The position numbers and the translations under genes are program-made. DNA of 64,000 nt from the NCBI RefSeq assembly GCF_022832385.1, contig NZ_JALHLE010000004.1, forward strand, positions 106,220 to 170,219, written 5' to 3'. Positions 1-7,097 of the stretch are shown in pieces (within the stretch, counting starts at the first letter, position 1; every line of letters begins with the position of its first letter). The stretch is from Novosphingobium album (ex Hu et al. 2023). Lineage in GTDB: Bacteria; Pseudomonadota; Alphaproteobacteria; Sphingomonadales; Sphingomonadaceae. Below the pieces are notes generated by a model. The model searched no databases, had not been told where the DNA came from, and saw only the letters and a program-made list of their open reading frames with translations.

Positions 1-17
1 CACGAAGGTCCGCCGCG

Positions 18-1508
18 ATGCATGCCTATCCCCCGGAAGGCCGCAGGCGGCTGATCACGCTGTTCACGCTCGCGGCGGCTTTCATGACCCAGCTTGATGC
101 GACCATCGCCAATGTCGCCCTGCCGCACATGCAGGCGAGCACATCGGCGTCGCGTGAGCAGATCACCTGGGTTCTCACCAGCTACATCATCATGGCCGCC
201 ATCTTCACACCGCTCTCGGGCTGGCTGGCGAGCCGGTTCGGGCGCAAGCGGCTGTTTATCAGCTCGGTCGTAGGATTCACGGTGGCGTCCATGCTCTGCG
301 GCGTGGTCGCGAACTTCGAGCAACTCGTGCTGTTCCGCATGCTCCAGGGCATGATGGGCGCGGCGCTGCTTCCCATGAGCCAGGCCATCCTGCTCGATAT
401 CAACCCGCCCGAGCGCCACGGTTCAGCGATGGCGACATGGGGTCTGGGCGTGATCCTTGGGCCGATCTGCGGGCCGATCCTGGGCGGGTGGCTGATCGAG
501 GTGTTCAACTGGCGCTGGATCTTCTTCATCAACCTGCCCTTCGGCATTCTCGCCACATTAGGCCTGCTCGCCTTCCTGCCCGCCTTCGAGGACGAAAACG
601 CCGTCGATCTTGACCTAACCGGCTTCGCGCTGCTGGCCGTGGCAATCGGCTCGTTCCAGCTGCTGCTCGACCGGGGCCAGATGCTCGACTGGTTCGAATC
701 GCGCGAGATCTGGTTCGAAGCCCTGCTCGCGGGTACCGCGTTCTACCTGTTCATGGTCCACACCCTCACCACTGAACGGCCTTTCGTGAACCTCGCGATC
801 TTCACCGACCGCAATTTCGCGGTGGGATCGGTGTTCGGATTTTTCCTGGGCGGGCTGATGTACTCCGTGATGGCGATGACAGCACCGATGCTGGCCGACC
901 TGATGGGCTACCCTTCGGTTCTGGTGGGGCTCGCGATGGCCCCGCGCGGCGTGGGCACCATGCTGATGATGCCACTCGTCGGCATGCTGGTGAACCGGCA
1001 CGATCCGCGCATTCTGATCGTCATCGGCATGGCCATCAGCGGGCTGTCCACCGCGATGATGGCCGGCTTCTCGCTGCAGATGGATGCGCGGCTGGTGGAA
1101 CTGGCCGGGTTTGTGCAGGGCGTGGGCGCCGCGTTCCTGTTCGTGCCAGTCACCACCGTGGTCTTCGCGACGATTCCGCCGCACCTGCGCAATCAGGGCA
1201 CCGCGATGAATTCCCTGATTCGCGCGCTCGGCGGCTCGGTGTGGATTTCTGCCCTGCAATCACTGACCATCCGCAACGAGGCCACCGTCCATGCGCGGCT
1301 GACCGAGGGGATGCGCCCGGACAATCCTGCCCTCATGTGGCGCTGGCCCGAAATCGATTTTTCGTCACCCGCCGAAATGCTGCGCGCCAGCGGCGAGATC
1401 GGGCGGCAGGCGATGATGGTGTCATACACGGATTCGTTCTGGCTGCTGTTCGTGTTCGCCTTTGCGCTGACCCCAATGGTGGTCCTGCTGCGCTACCGCC
1501 GCCGGTAG
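18..1508 (+). CDS. DHA2-family MFS multidrug efflux permease (EmrB-like)
   Basis: A 496-residue integral membrane protein that should expel hydrophobic drugs by proton antiport, working with a HlyD-type adaptor. The hydropathy pattern fits the 14-helix DHA2 layout. Visible family motifs are NVALPHMQ near residue 32, the loop 2-3 motif A (GWLASRFGRKRLF, about residues 68-80) and the Gly/Pro-rich motif C (GVILGPICGPILGG, about 145-158). The ATG at 18 fits the family N-terminus, but only 17 bases lie upstream, so an earlier start or an overlapping upstream gene cannot be excluded. The similar gene at 29895 follows a HlyD adaptor, so this one may be the tail of a similar operon that starts outside the window. 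Substrate unknown. Confidence 0.9.
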   Translation: MHAYPPEGRRRLITLFTLAAAFMTQLDATIANVALPHMQASTSASREQITWVLTSYIIMAAIFTPLSGWLASRFGRKRLFISSVVGFTVASMLCGVVANFEQLVLFRMLQGMMGAALLPMSQAILLDINPPERHGSAMATWGLGVILGPICGPILGGWLIEVFNWRWIFFINLPFGILATLGLLAFLPAFEDENAVDLDLTGFALLAVAIGSFQLLLDRGQMLDWFESREIWFEALLAGTAFYLFMVHTLTTERPFVNLAIFTDRNFAVGSVFGFFLGGLMYSVMAMTAPMLADLMGYPSVLVGLAMAPRGVGTMLMMPLVGMLVNRHDPRILIVIGMAISGLSTAMMAGFSLQMDARLVELAGFVQGVGAAFLFVPVTTVVFATIPPHLRNQGTAMNSLIRALGGSVWISALQSLTIRNEATVHARLTEGMRPDNPALMWRWPEIDFSSPAEMLRASGEIGRQAMMVSYTDSFWLLFVFAFALTPMVVLLRYRRR

Positions 1509-1663
1509 CAACAGGCGTATCAACGCCCGGTCTGAAGTGATTCCCTTGTCCCGTGATGATGAAAACCCCCTTTCATGTCATCACACCGCAACGCGACACT
1601 TTGATCGACGTTAGGCGCCCCGCCCGTCAAACCATTATCGAAATTCATAATTTATCATTATAT

Positions 1664-1677
1664 TTCAATATATTGAA
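1664..1677. promoter_or_regulatory. AT-rich 14-bp palindrome, possible operator
   Basis: TTCAATATATTGAA is a perfect inverted repeat about 150 bp upstream of the sdhB start, inside an AT-rich island. It could bind a dimeric regulator or be chance in AT-rich DNA. No known consensus is claimed. Confidence 0.25.
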
Positions 1678-1760
1678 CTTTTTTCACCACAACCGGAACA
1701 GCAATGCCCGGCAAAATGCCAAACGGTGTTCCTATCACTCTGCCCTCTTGCCCCGCGCCA

Positions 1761-1788
1761 TTGAATCGTTAGAGGGAACCTGTAATCG
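1761..1788 (+). promoter_or_regulatory. Candidate sdhB promoter
   Basis: TTGAAT (1761-1766) and TAATCG (1783-1788) are separated by 16 bases, a sigma70-like arrangement with an imperfect -10. Transcription from it would give sdhB a leader of roughly 30 bases. Weak by itself; supported by the fact that sdhB has no sdhCDA genes in front of it. Confidence 0.3.
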
Positions 1789-1827
1789 CGGTTCATGCCG
1801 CAAATGCGAGATAACGGGGATTCTTCC

Positions 1828-2610
1828 ATGGCGACCTTCACTCTCCCGGCCAACAGCAAGATCAAGAAGCAGGGCAAAGTCCACAAGGCTGAAGGCGCAA
1901 CCAAGGTGAAGAAGTTCACCGTCTACCGCTACGACCCGGACTCCGGTGAGAACCCGCGTTACGACACCTTCGAGATCGATCTCGACAATTGCGGCCCGAT
2001 GGTCCTCGACGCGCTCATCAAGATGAAGAGCGAGATGGACCCGACGCTGACGTTCCGCCGCTCCTGCCGCGAAGGCATCTGCGGTTCGTGCGCGATGAAC
2101 ATGAACGGCGCCAACGGCCTCGCCTGCACCACCGCAATCGAGGACCTCAAGGGCGATATCCGCATCACCCCGCTGCCGCACATGGACGTGATCAAGGACC
2201 TCGTGCCCGACTTCACGCACTTCTACGCGCAGTATGCGTCGATCCGCCCCTGGCTGCAGACCGTCTCGACGACCCCGTCGGGCAAGGAGCGTCTGCAGAG
2301 CCCCGAACAGCGCGAGAAGCTCGACGGCCTCTACGAGTGCATCCTGTGCGCCTGCTGCTCGACCTCATGCCCGAGCTACTGGTGGAACTCCGACAAGTTC
2401 CTCGGCCCGGCGATCCTGCTTCAGGCCTACCGCTGGCTGGCCGACAGCCGCGACGAGATGACCGGCGAACGCCTCGACGAGCTGGAAGATCCGTTCCGTC
2501 TCTACCGCTGCCACACCATCATGAACTGCGCCAACGTATGCCCTAAGGGCCTCTCGCCGGCGCGTGCGATCGCCGAAATCAAAAAGATGCAGGCCGAGCG
2601 CCAGGTCTGA
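1828..2610 (+). CDS. sdhB: Succinate dehydrogenase iron-sulfur subunit
   Basis: Electron-transfer subunit of respiratory complex II, passing electrons from the flavoprotein to ubiquinone at the inner membrane. 260 residues, the usual length. All cluster ligands are visible: [2Fe-2S] Cys80, 85, 88 and 100 (motif [10 protein letters not shown]), [4Fe-4S] Cys171, 174, 177 and 181 ([12 protein letters not shown]), and [3Fe-4S] Cys228, 234 and 238. The frame is open 11 codons further upstream to an ATG at 1795, but the ATG at 1828 follows a GGGGA ribosome site and gives the family N-terminus. The sdhC, sdhD and sdhA partners are not adjacent: the upstream neighbour is a drug transporter, so sdhB must be transcribed separately here. 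Confidence 0.96.
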   Translation: MATFTLPANSKIKKQGKVHKAEGATKVKKFTVYRYDPDSGENPRYDTFEIDLDNCGPMVLDALIKMKSEMDPTLTFRRSCREGICGSCAMNMNGANGLACTTAIEDLKGDIRITPLPHMDVIKDLVPDFTHFYAQYASIRPWLQTVSTTPSGKERLQSPEQREKLDGLYECILCACCSTSCPSYWWNSDKFLGPAILLQAYRWLADSRDEMTGERLDELEDPFRLYRCHTIMNCANVCPKGLSPARAIAEIKKMQAERQV

Positions 2611-2626
2611 GCCAACAGGCTTTCGG

Positions 2627-3085
2627 GTGACACCGACCAGCGAATTCATCCACATGCCCGACCCGGAATATCCGGGTTGGCATACGTGGCGCATGAACGA
2701 TGGCGCGCGCTTCAATGCGCACGCCCTCGGCCGGATGATCATCCGCACCGAAGGTGAGCGGAGTGCGCGCCTGCGCCTGCTCGACCTGGAAACCCGCCAT
2801 TCCAATCTGCACAGCAATGTCCACGGCGGCATCACGCTGGCGCTGATCGACGTTGCCATGTTCGCCGCAATCTACACTGTGCTCGGTGCCGATACCGCCG
2901 GTTCGGTGACGCTGGACCTGCACAACCAGTTCATCGGTGCCGGCAAGATCGGCGAACCGCTCGATGCTGTTTGCGACATCATGAAAGAGACGCGCCGGCT
3001 GGTGTTTCTGCGCGGCACCGTCGAACAGGGCGAGCATCTGGTGTCGAACTACGTGGGCACCCTACGAAAGCCCAGCACGCGATGA
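2627..3085 (+). CDS. PaaI-type hotdog-fold thioesterase family protein
   Basis: A small hotdog-fold protein, probably hydrolysing an acyl-CoA or aryl-CoA thioester in the cytoplasm. The diagnostic stretch is the segment around SNVHGGITLALIDVAMFAAI, matching the family HGG(x)xxxLxD(x)A motif that lines the active site. The GTG at 2627 has an AGG 7 bases upstream and gives 152 residues; the ATG at 2654 (143 residues) is the alternative and lacks an obvious ribosome site. It lies 16 bases after sdhB and its stop overlaps the zapE start in ATGA, so the three genes probably share a transcript. The physiological substrate cannot be told from sequence. Confidence 0.8.
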   Translation: MTPTSEFIHMPDPEYPGWHTWRMNDGARFNAHALGRMIIRTEGERSARLRLLDLETRHSNLHSNVHGGITLALIDVAMFAAIYTVLGADTAGSVTLDLHNQFIGAGKIGEPLDAVCDIMKETRRLVFLRGTVEQGEHLVSNYVGTLRKPSTR

Positions 3086-4197
3086 CTGCCATGCTCGAAC
3101 GCTACGAGGCGCTGGTCGCAACTGGCGAGCTCCGCTCCGATCCCGAGCAGGAAGCTGCAGCAGAGCGGCTGAACCGCCTGCAGCGCGACCTTTACAAGGC
3201 CACATCCTCAACAGGCCTGCTCGGCAAGCTTCTGGGCAAGAAACCCGTGCCACCGCGCGGAATCTACATGTGGGGCGGTGTCGGTCGCGGCAAGTCCATG
3301 CTGATGGACCTGTTCGTCCAGACACTCGACATCCCCGAAAAGCGCAGGGTGCACTTCCATGCCTTCATGCTGGAAGTCCACGGCCTCCTGCGCGAAGAGC
3401 GCAAGAAGGAATCAGGCGACCCGATTCCTCCGGTTGCCGCAGCGCTGGCCCGCAACGTCCGCTGCCTTGCGTTCGACGAGATGGTCGTCAACAATTCGGC
3501 AGACGCAATGATCATGAGCAGGCTGTTCACCTGCCTGATCGAAAACGAGGGCGTGACCATTGTCACCACCTCCAACCGCGCGCCATCCGAACTCTACAAG
3601 GACGGACTGAACCGCGAGCACTTCCTGCCGTTCATCGCCCTGATCGAACACGAGCTTGACGTGATGACGCTCAACGGGCCGACCGACTACCGGCTGCAGC
3701 GTCTGGGGGGCATGGCGACATGGCACATGCCCCTTGGTGAACCCGCCACGGAACAGGCGCGTGAAGCATTCTATCGGCTCACCGACTACCCGCCCGAGGA
3801 CAGTGAACATGTGCCCGCGGCCAATATCGATGTCGGCGGCGGCCGCATGCTGCACGTGCCCAAGAGCCTCAAGGGCGTGGGCGTGTTCAGCTTCAAGCGG
3901 CTATGCGGCGAACCGCGCGGCGCATCGGATTACCTCGCCATTGCGCGAGCCTATCACTCGGTGATTCTCGTCGGCATTCCAAAGATGGGCCCTGACCGGC
4001 GCAATGAAGCTGCCCGCTTCGTTACACTGATCGATGCCCTCTACGAGAACAAGGTCAAGCTGATCGCGGCGGCCGATGCATCACCGGAAGAGCTTTACGA
4101 GGCCGGAACCGGGCGCTTCGAATTCGAACGCACAGTCAGCCGTTTGAACGAAATGCAGAGCGCCGACTATCTCGCCTTGGGGCATGGCGAAGACTGA
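3082..4197 (+). CDS. zapE: Cell division protein ZapE (AFG1-like ATPase)
   Basis: A 371-residue AFG1/ZapE P-loop ATPase. In E. coli ZapE interacts with FtsZ at the septum under stress, and mitochondrial AFG1 assists turnover of respiratory-complex subunits. Walker A is GGVGRGKS (65-72) and Walker B is LAFDEM (129-134). The ATG at 3082 overlaps the preceding stop by four bases (ATGA), which decides the start over an in-frame codon 37 residues earlier. Location directly after sdhB and a thioesterase, in apparent translational coupling, is compatible with the respiratory-complex role of AFG1, but this is inference. Length is normal for the alphaproteobacterial family. Confidence 0.93.
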   Translation: MTAMLERYEALVATGELRSDPEQEAAAERLNRLQRDLYKATSSTGLLGKLLGKKPVPPRGIYMWGGVGRGKSMLMDLFVQTLDIPEKRRVHFHAFMLEVHGLLREERKKESGDPIPPVAAALARNVRCLAFDEMVVNNSADAMIMSRLFTCLIENEGVTIVTTSNRAPSELYKDGLNREHFLPFIALIEHELDVMTLNGPTDYRLQRLGGMATWHMPLGEPATEQAREAFYRLTDYPPEDSEHVPAANIDVGGGRMLHVPKSLKGVGVFSFKRLCGEPRGASDYLAIARAYHSVILVGIPKMGPDRRNEAARFVTLIDALYENKVKLIAAADASPEELYEAGTGRFEFERTVSRLNEMQSADYLALGHGED

Positions 4198-4365
4198 TCT
4201 GCTCTCCGAGTCCCGAATCGGGATGGCTTTTCGCACCTGGACATAGAGATCCACAGGCAAGCAACTCGCAAACCAATACTTAAATGCCGAAAGCCCATTC
4301 TTAAACACTTGGCCCACAAAACCTTTCAGGGCGCATTTTTTAAATATTTTATGTAAAAAATAGAC

Positions 4366-4404
4366 AATCGCCCTTCAAAGCCATTTAGCTTTTGAAGGGC
4401 GATT
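4366..4404 (-). terminator. Rho-independent terminator, minus strand
   Basis: A perfect 14-bp inverted repeat (4366-4379 with 4391-4404), extendable by a GC pair with one bulged base, loops over about 7-11 bases. Read leftward, the stem is followed after about four bases by a run of six T (complement of the A run at 4355-4360). It would end transcripts coming from the EAL gene and from the small Trp-rich frame at 4458-4493. Confidence 0.7.
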
Positions 4405-4463
4405 ACCATTGCGTTCGGCAAATTACATGCCGCACAGCTTAGTTGTTTAAAGGCTGATTACCA
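4391..4463 (-). repeat. Imperfect 18-bp direct repeat sharing a terminator arm
   Basis: The 18-mers at 4391-4408 and 4446-4463 match at 15 of 18 positions. The left copy contains one arm of the terminator; the right copy, in minus-strand reading, begins with the last Trp codon and the stop of the 11-codon frame. The distal terminator arm (4366-4379) could therefore pair with either copy, the normal copy giving the terminator and the other an alternative fold. Confidence 0.55.
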
Positions 4464-4493
4464 GTTCCAACCAGCCCAAGGCCATTTCTTCAT
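4458..4493 (-). CDS. Candidate 11-residue Trp-rich peptide or leader peptide
   Basis: A short frame encoding MKKWPWAGWNW, four Trp in eleven residues, ending in TAA. GGGGAA lies in ribosome-site position 5 bases before the ATG. It starts 80 bases after the EAL gene stop in the same orientation and is followed about 54 bases later by an intrinsic terminator. The density of the rare Trp codon recalls leader peptides of tryptophan attenuators, and the direct repeat over its last codons gives an alternative pairing partner for the terminator. However, no trp gene follows: the minus strand beyond the terminator is antisense to zapE. It could be a free-standing leader/sRNA, a small hydrophobic peptide, or chance. 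No RiPP-modifying enzyme is nearby. Confidence 0.45.
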   Translation of the reverse strand: MKKWPWAGWNW

Positions 4494-4537
4494 TGTATTT
4501 CCCCATGTGAACAGCCGCTATCAGTGCGACCTTCTCA

Positions 4538-4566
4538 TGGTTAACAATGACTTAAACGCCTTTCAA
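4538..4566 (-). promoter_or_regulatory. Weak promoter-like pair before the Trp-rich frame
   Basis: Reading leftward, TTGAAA (4561-4566) and TAACCA (4538-4543) are 17 bases apart. The -35 is good, the -10 poor. It would start RNA about 38 bases before the 11-codon frame. Readthrough from the EAL gene is an equally good explanation for transcription. Confidence 0.25.
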
Positions 4567-4572
4567 GGAAAA

Positions 4573-6870
4573 TTAACCAATCTTGAGAACCTTTGGCTGG
4601 GCAATCTGCTCAACCAGCTCCCGGAATGGTACGGGGCGGCTGAGAAAATACCCTTGGATCACATCGCAACGCAGGCCCCTGAGCATCTCCAGAGCCTTCG
4701 CGGTCTCAACACCCTCCGCCACGACCGTACGGTCCAGCGAGTGAGCCATGTCGATGATCGACTGAACAAGCAGCAGATCCTCCTTGTTGGCCTCCATCGA
4801 CGACACAAAACTCTTGTCGATCTTCACTTCGCTGGCTGGCAGGTAGCGCAGGTAATCGATCGTGGCATTTCCGGTTCCGAAATCGTCGATTGACAGACGA
4901 AGCCCCGATCGCACCAGGCGCTGCAGCATCTGATATGTGCGCGAACTCCGGTCGAGGCGATCCGTTTCGGTGATTTCCAGGATCAGCCGGTCCGGCGGAA
5001 GCCCATGCTCTGCCAGTATGTCGGCAATCATACCCGGAAGTCCGGGATTGCGAAGCAATTGAGCCGAAATGTTGACCGAAATGGTCAGATTGTGGCCCAT
5101 CCGCTGCAATTCCACCGCAGTGCGGACGGCATCGTTGATCACGAACCGGGTAATCCGCTCGATCCGGTGAAATTCCTCGGCAATGCGGATGAACTTTTCA
5201 GGACTGATCGGCCCGCGTTCCGGATGGGTCCAGCGCACAAGGGCCTCCGCACCGCAGATCCGGTTTGTCTTGAGATCCAGCTTGGGCTGATAAGCCACCC
5301 AGACCTCGCCATTGTCGATAGCGCGATCCAGCGATGTCAGCAGCGAGATTTCCCACTGCGCTTCCTGCCGGCGGCTGTCATGCTGATAGACGAGTTCGTC
5401 ATTGCGCACGGCCTCCTCGGCCGCCTGCATGGCACTGGCGATCCGGCTGGCCATTGGACGGTCGAATTCCGAATCGATGCCGCAATTGAACGACAGGTCG
5501 ATGTCCAGTCCACCGACCTGAATGCCATTCTGGACGATGCGATGCAGACCTTCGAGATTTTCGCAAAGATCGAACGTGCTGCGGATATTGGACAACCAGA
5601 TGAACATGCCGCCTTCGTGATAGACGGTGACCGGCTCATCGCTGATGCGAACCCGGCGTACGATTTCACTGGCCAATTCCGTTTCAACATGTTCGGCAAA
5701 ACTGCCGATAATGGCACCGTAATTGCGGATCTTGAGGGCAACGAGAATTTTGGGAGAAAGCACTTCCGAGTTCCGCAGCGCCTGAACACTCGGCAAGCCC
5801 GATCCCGCGTTCGTCTCCCCTGCCACTTCCACCCGGTCCAGGTTCCGCATGCGGATCACCGCCACAAGCGCCACGACCAGCGATGGAATGATTTCAACCG
5901 AGACTCGCACCATGTCGAGCAGGAACGGCACAGCCACGAACACAAGAACGAGGCCGGTAAAGCGGTACACGTCGAGCGCTCGCCCCCTGCCGAGCCCCGT
6001 TCCGATAACGATCAGGACGACCACTATCGGCGGAAGCCAACCAAGCTGTAGCGGAATACCGTGCGCAAGCGTTTCGGCACCGATCGCATGGAAATAGACT
6101 TCCGCAGCAGCAAGCCCTTGCCCTGGAACCGAATGAATATTGTTATACGACAACGCCGTGGGAGCGATCATGACTGTCGCTCCCTTTACAGCGGCAGGAT
6201 CGAACTTCCCTCGAAGAACATCAATATAACTGACAGTTCTGAAAGTCTTGACGCCTATGGAGTAATCCGGCGTGTAAAACTGATCCAAGGGACCATCTTT
6301 TCCAGCAATTTCTGCTGATATCGAAGGAATTTTCCCTAGGGGACTATCCGATGCAAGCGGCAGAGTGACACTCAGATTAAACGCATTTGAGTGGGCCAGA
6401 AGCGACACGACACGCGCATATTGATAATACCGCTTGGGAGGTATTCTGGCGGTGTAGTTCGGAGCACTTTCGCCGGGCTTGGCTCCCAAATAGACCCTGC
6501 CGGGATGTGACTTCAATTCACGAATGAATTTTTCGTCCCCTGCTTGATCATTTGTGGTCACGAAGGCACGGGCAAAGAACACCCGGCTTGCACCGGCATC
6601 AAACAAAGACGCCAGAACATCTGCATCGTTGCTGCGATTGACATCAACCGTACCGAGCGCATCGAGCGTCTGGGAATCCTGTTCGACGATGACAAGGTGT
6701 CCCGACGCTTTCTCTTCATGCAACGACCAGCGCAAATTGCTGAGGACATCTTCCAGCGGCGAACTGACGGTTGTGACCCCGACGATGACTCCCGTCAGCG
6801 CCGCCCACAACACAATCCGGACGCGTTGATTTTTTGCGAACTTGCGCAATTGTGCCCACAACTCAGCCAC
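4573..6870 (-). CDS. CHASE2-EAL membrane c-di-GMP phosphodiesterase
   Basis: A 765-residue sensor enzyme predicted to hydrolyse c-di-GMP to pGpG. Order: membrane helix about 17-35; extracytoplasmic CHASE2 sensory domain about 40-270; membrane helices about 279-340; a poorly conserved region 370-500 where a GGDEF domain would sit but no GGDEF motif is seen (nearest is HEGGMFIW); EAL domain about 510-760. The EAL catalytic set looks complete: Glu542 (EALVRW), Asn600, Glu632, Asp662-Asp663 (IDDFGTG), Lys684, Glu719 and Gln739. The start is a GTG at 6870, with GGAAGG about 11 bases upstream. It lies downstream of the polysaccharide operon on the same strand, 227 bases away, so control of EPS output by c-di-GMP is a reasonable inference. 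The signal sensed is unknown. Confidence 0.9.
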   Translation of the reverse strand: MAELWAQLRKFAKNQRVRIVLWAALTGVIVGVTTVSSPLEDVLSNLRWSLHEEKASGHLVIVEQDSQTLDALGTVDVNRSNDADVLASLFDAGASRVFFARAFVTTNDQAGDEKFIRELKSHPGRVYLGAKPGESAPNYTARIPPKRYYQYARVVSLLAHSNAFNLSVTLPLASDSPLGKIPSISAEIAGKDGPLDQFYTPDYSIGVKTFRTVSYIDVLRGKFDPAAVKGATVMIAPTALSYNNIHSVPGQGLAAAEVYFHAIGAETLAHGIPLQLGWLPPIVVVLIVIGTGLGRGRALDVYRFTGLVLVFVAVPFLLDMVRVSVEIIPSLVVALVAVIRMRNLDRVEVAGETNAGSGLPSVQALRNSEVLSPKILVALKIRNYGAIIGSFAEHVETELASEIVRRVRISDEPVTVYHEGGMFIWLSNIRSTFDLCENLEGLHRIVQNGIQVGGLDIDLSFNCGIDSEFDRPMASRIASAMQAAEEAVRNDELVYQHDSRRQEAQWEISLLTSLDRAIDNGEVWVAYQPKLDLKTNRICGAEALVRWTHPERGPISPEKFIRIAEEFHRIERITRFVINDAVRTAVELQRMGHNLTISVNISAQLLRNPGLPGMIADILAEHGLPPDRLILEITETDRLDRSSRTYQMLQRLVRSGLRLSIDDFGTGNATIDYLRYLPASEVKIDKSFVSSMEANKEDLLLVQSIIDMAHSLDRTVVAEGVETAKALEMLRGLRCDVIQGYFLSRPVPFRELVEQIAQPKVLKIG

Positions 6871-7001
6871 GGGAGAGCATACCTTCCGGACAGAAACGAC
6901 AGGTTGTTATGACACACGTGATCGCCGCGGGAAACGCCCGCTTTTGCTGACAGATATGGTGACCACGTTCGTTCATGCACGTCCCGTATTGACGCTCAGA
7001 C

Positions 7002-7013
7002 CTTACCGGTAAG
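7002..7013. promoter_or_regulatory. 12-bp palindrome upstream of the EAL gene
   Basis: CTTACCGGTAAG is a perfect inverted repeat about 132 bases before the EAL gene start, in the only gap between it and the EPS operon. Possible operator; no family assigned. Confidence 0.2.
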
Positions 7014-7097
7014 CCAAATGTCCTAAGAATCAGTATCGTTAATTTGACAAAGACACCGCAATTTCGCGGCCGCACCATCTGCCGGGCGGCCTCACAT

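Larger units (their letters stand above)
1509..1827. other. Intergenic region upstream of sdhB
   Basis: 319 bases without a convincing gene. Its middle (about 1636-1690) is strikingly AT-rich for this genome and contains a perfect 14-bp palindrome. The last 70 bases hold a promoter-like pair that would give sdhB its own transcript. No tRNA or riboswitch was recognised. Confidence 0.6.
4198..4572. other. AT-rich gap between zapE and the EAL gene
   Basis: 375 bases between convergently oriented genes, visibly richer in A/T than its surroundings. It holds the minus-strand unit described in separate entries: a weak promoter-like pair, an 11-codon reading frame, a direct repeat and a terminator. 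Nothing recognisable lies between 4198 and about 4350. Confidence 0.6.

Noticed and set aside
4207..4230. Short inverted repeat TCCCGA/TCGGGA after zapE as a terminator.
   Set aside because: The centre leaves almost no loop and the T run is only four bases; too weak to call.
4458..4493. The C-terminal WNW of the 11-residue peptide resembles the start of the darobactin core (WNWSKSF).
   Set aside because: No radical SAM enzyme, leader sequence or transporter is near, the peptide ends right after WNW, and three residues can match by chance.
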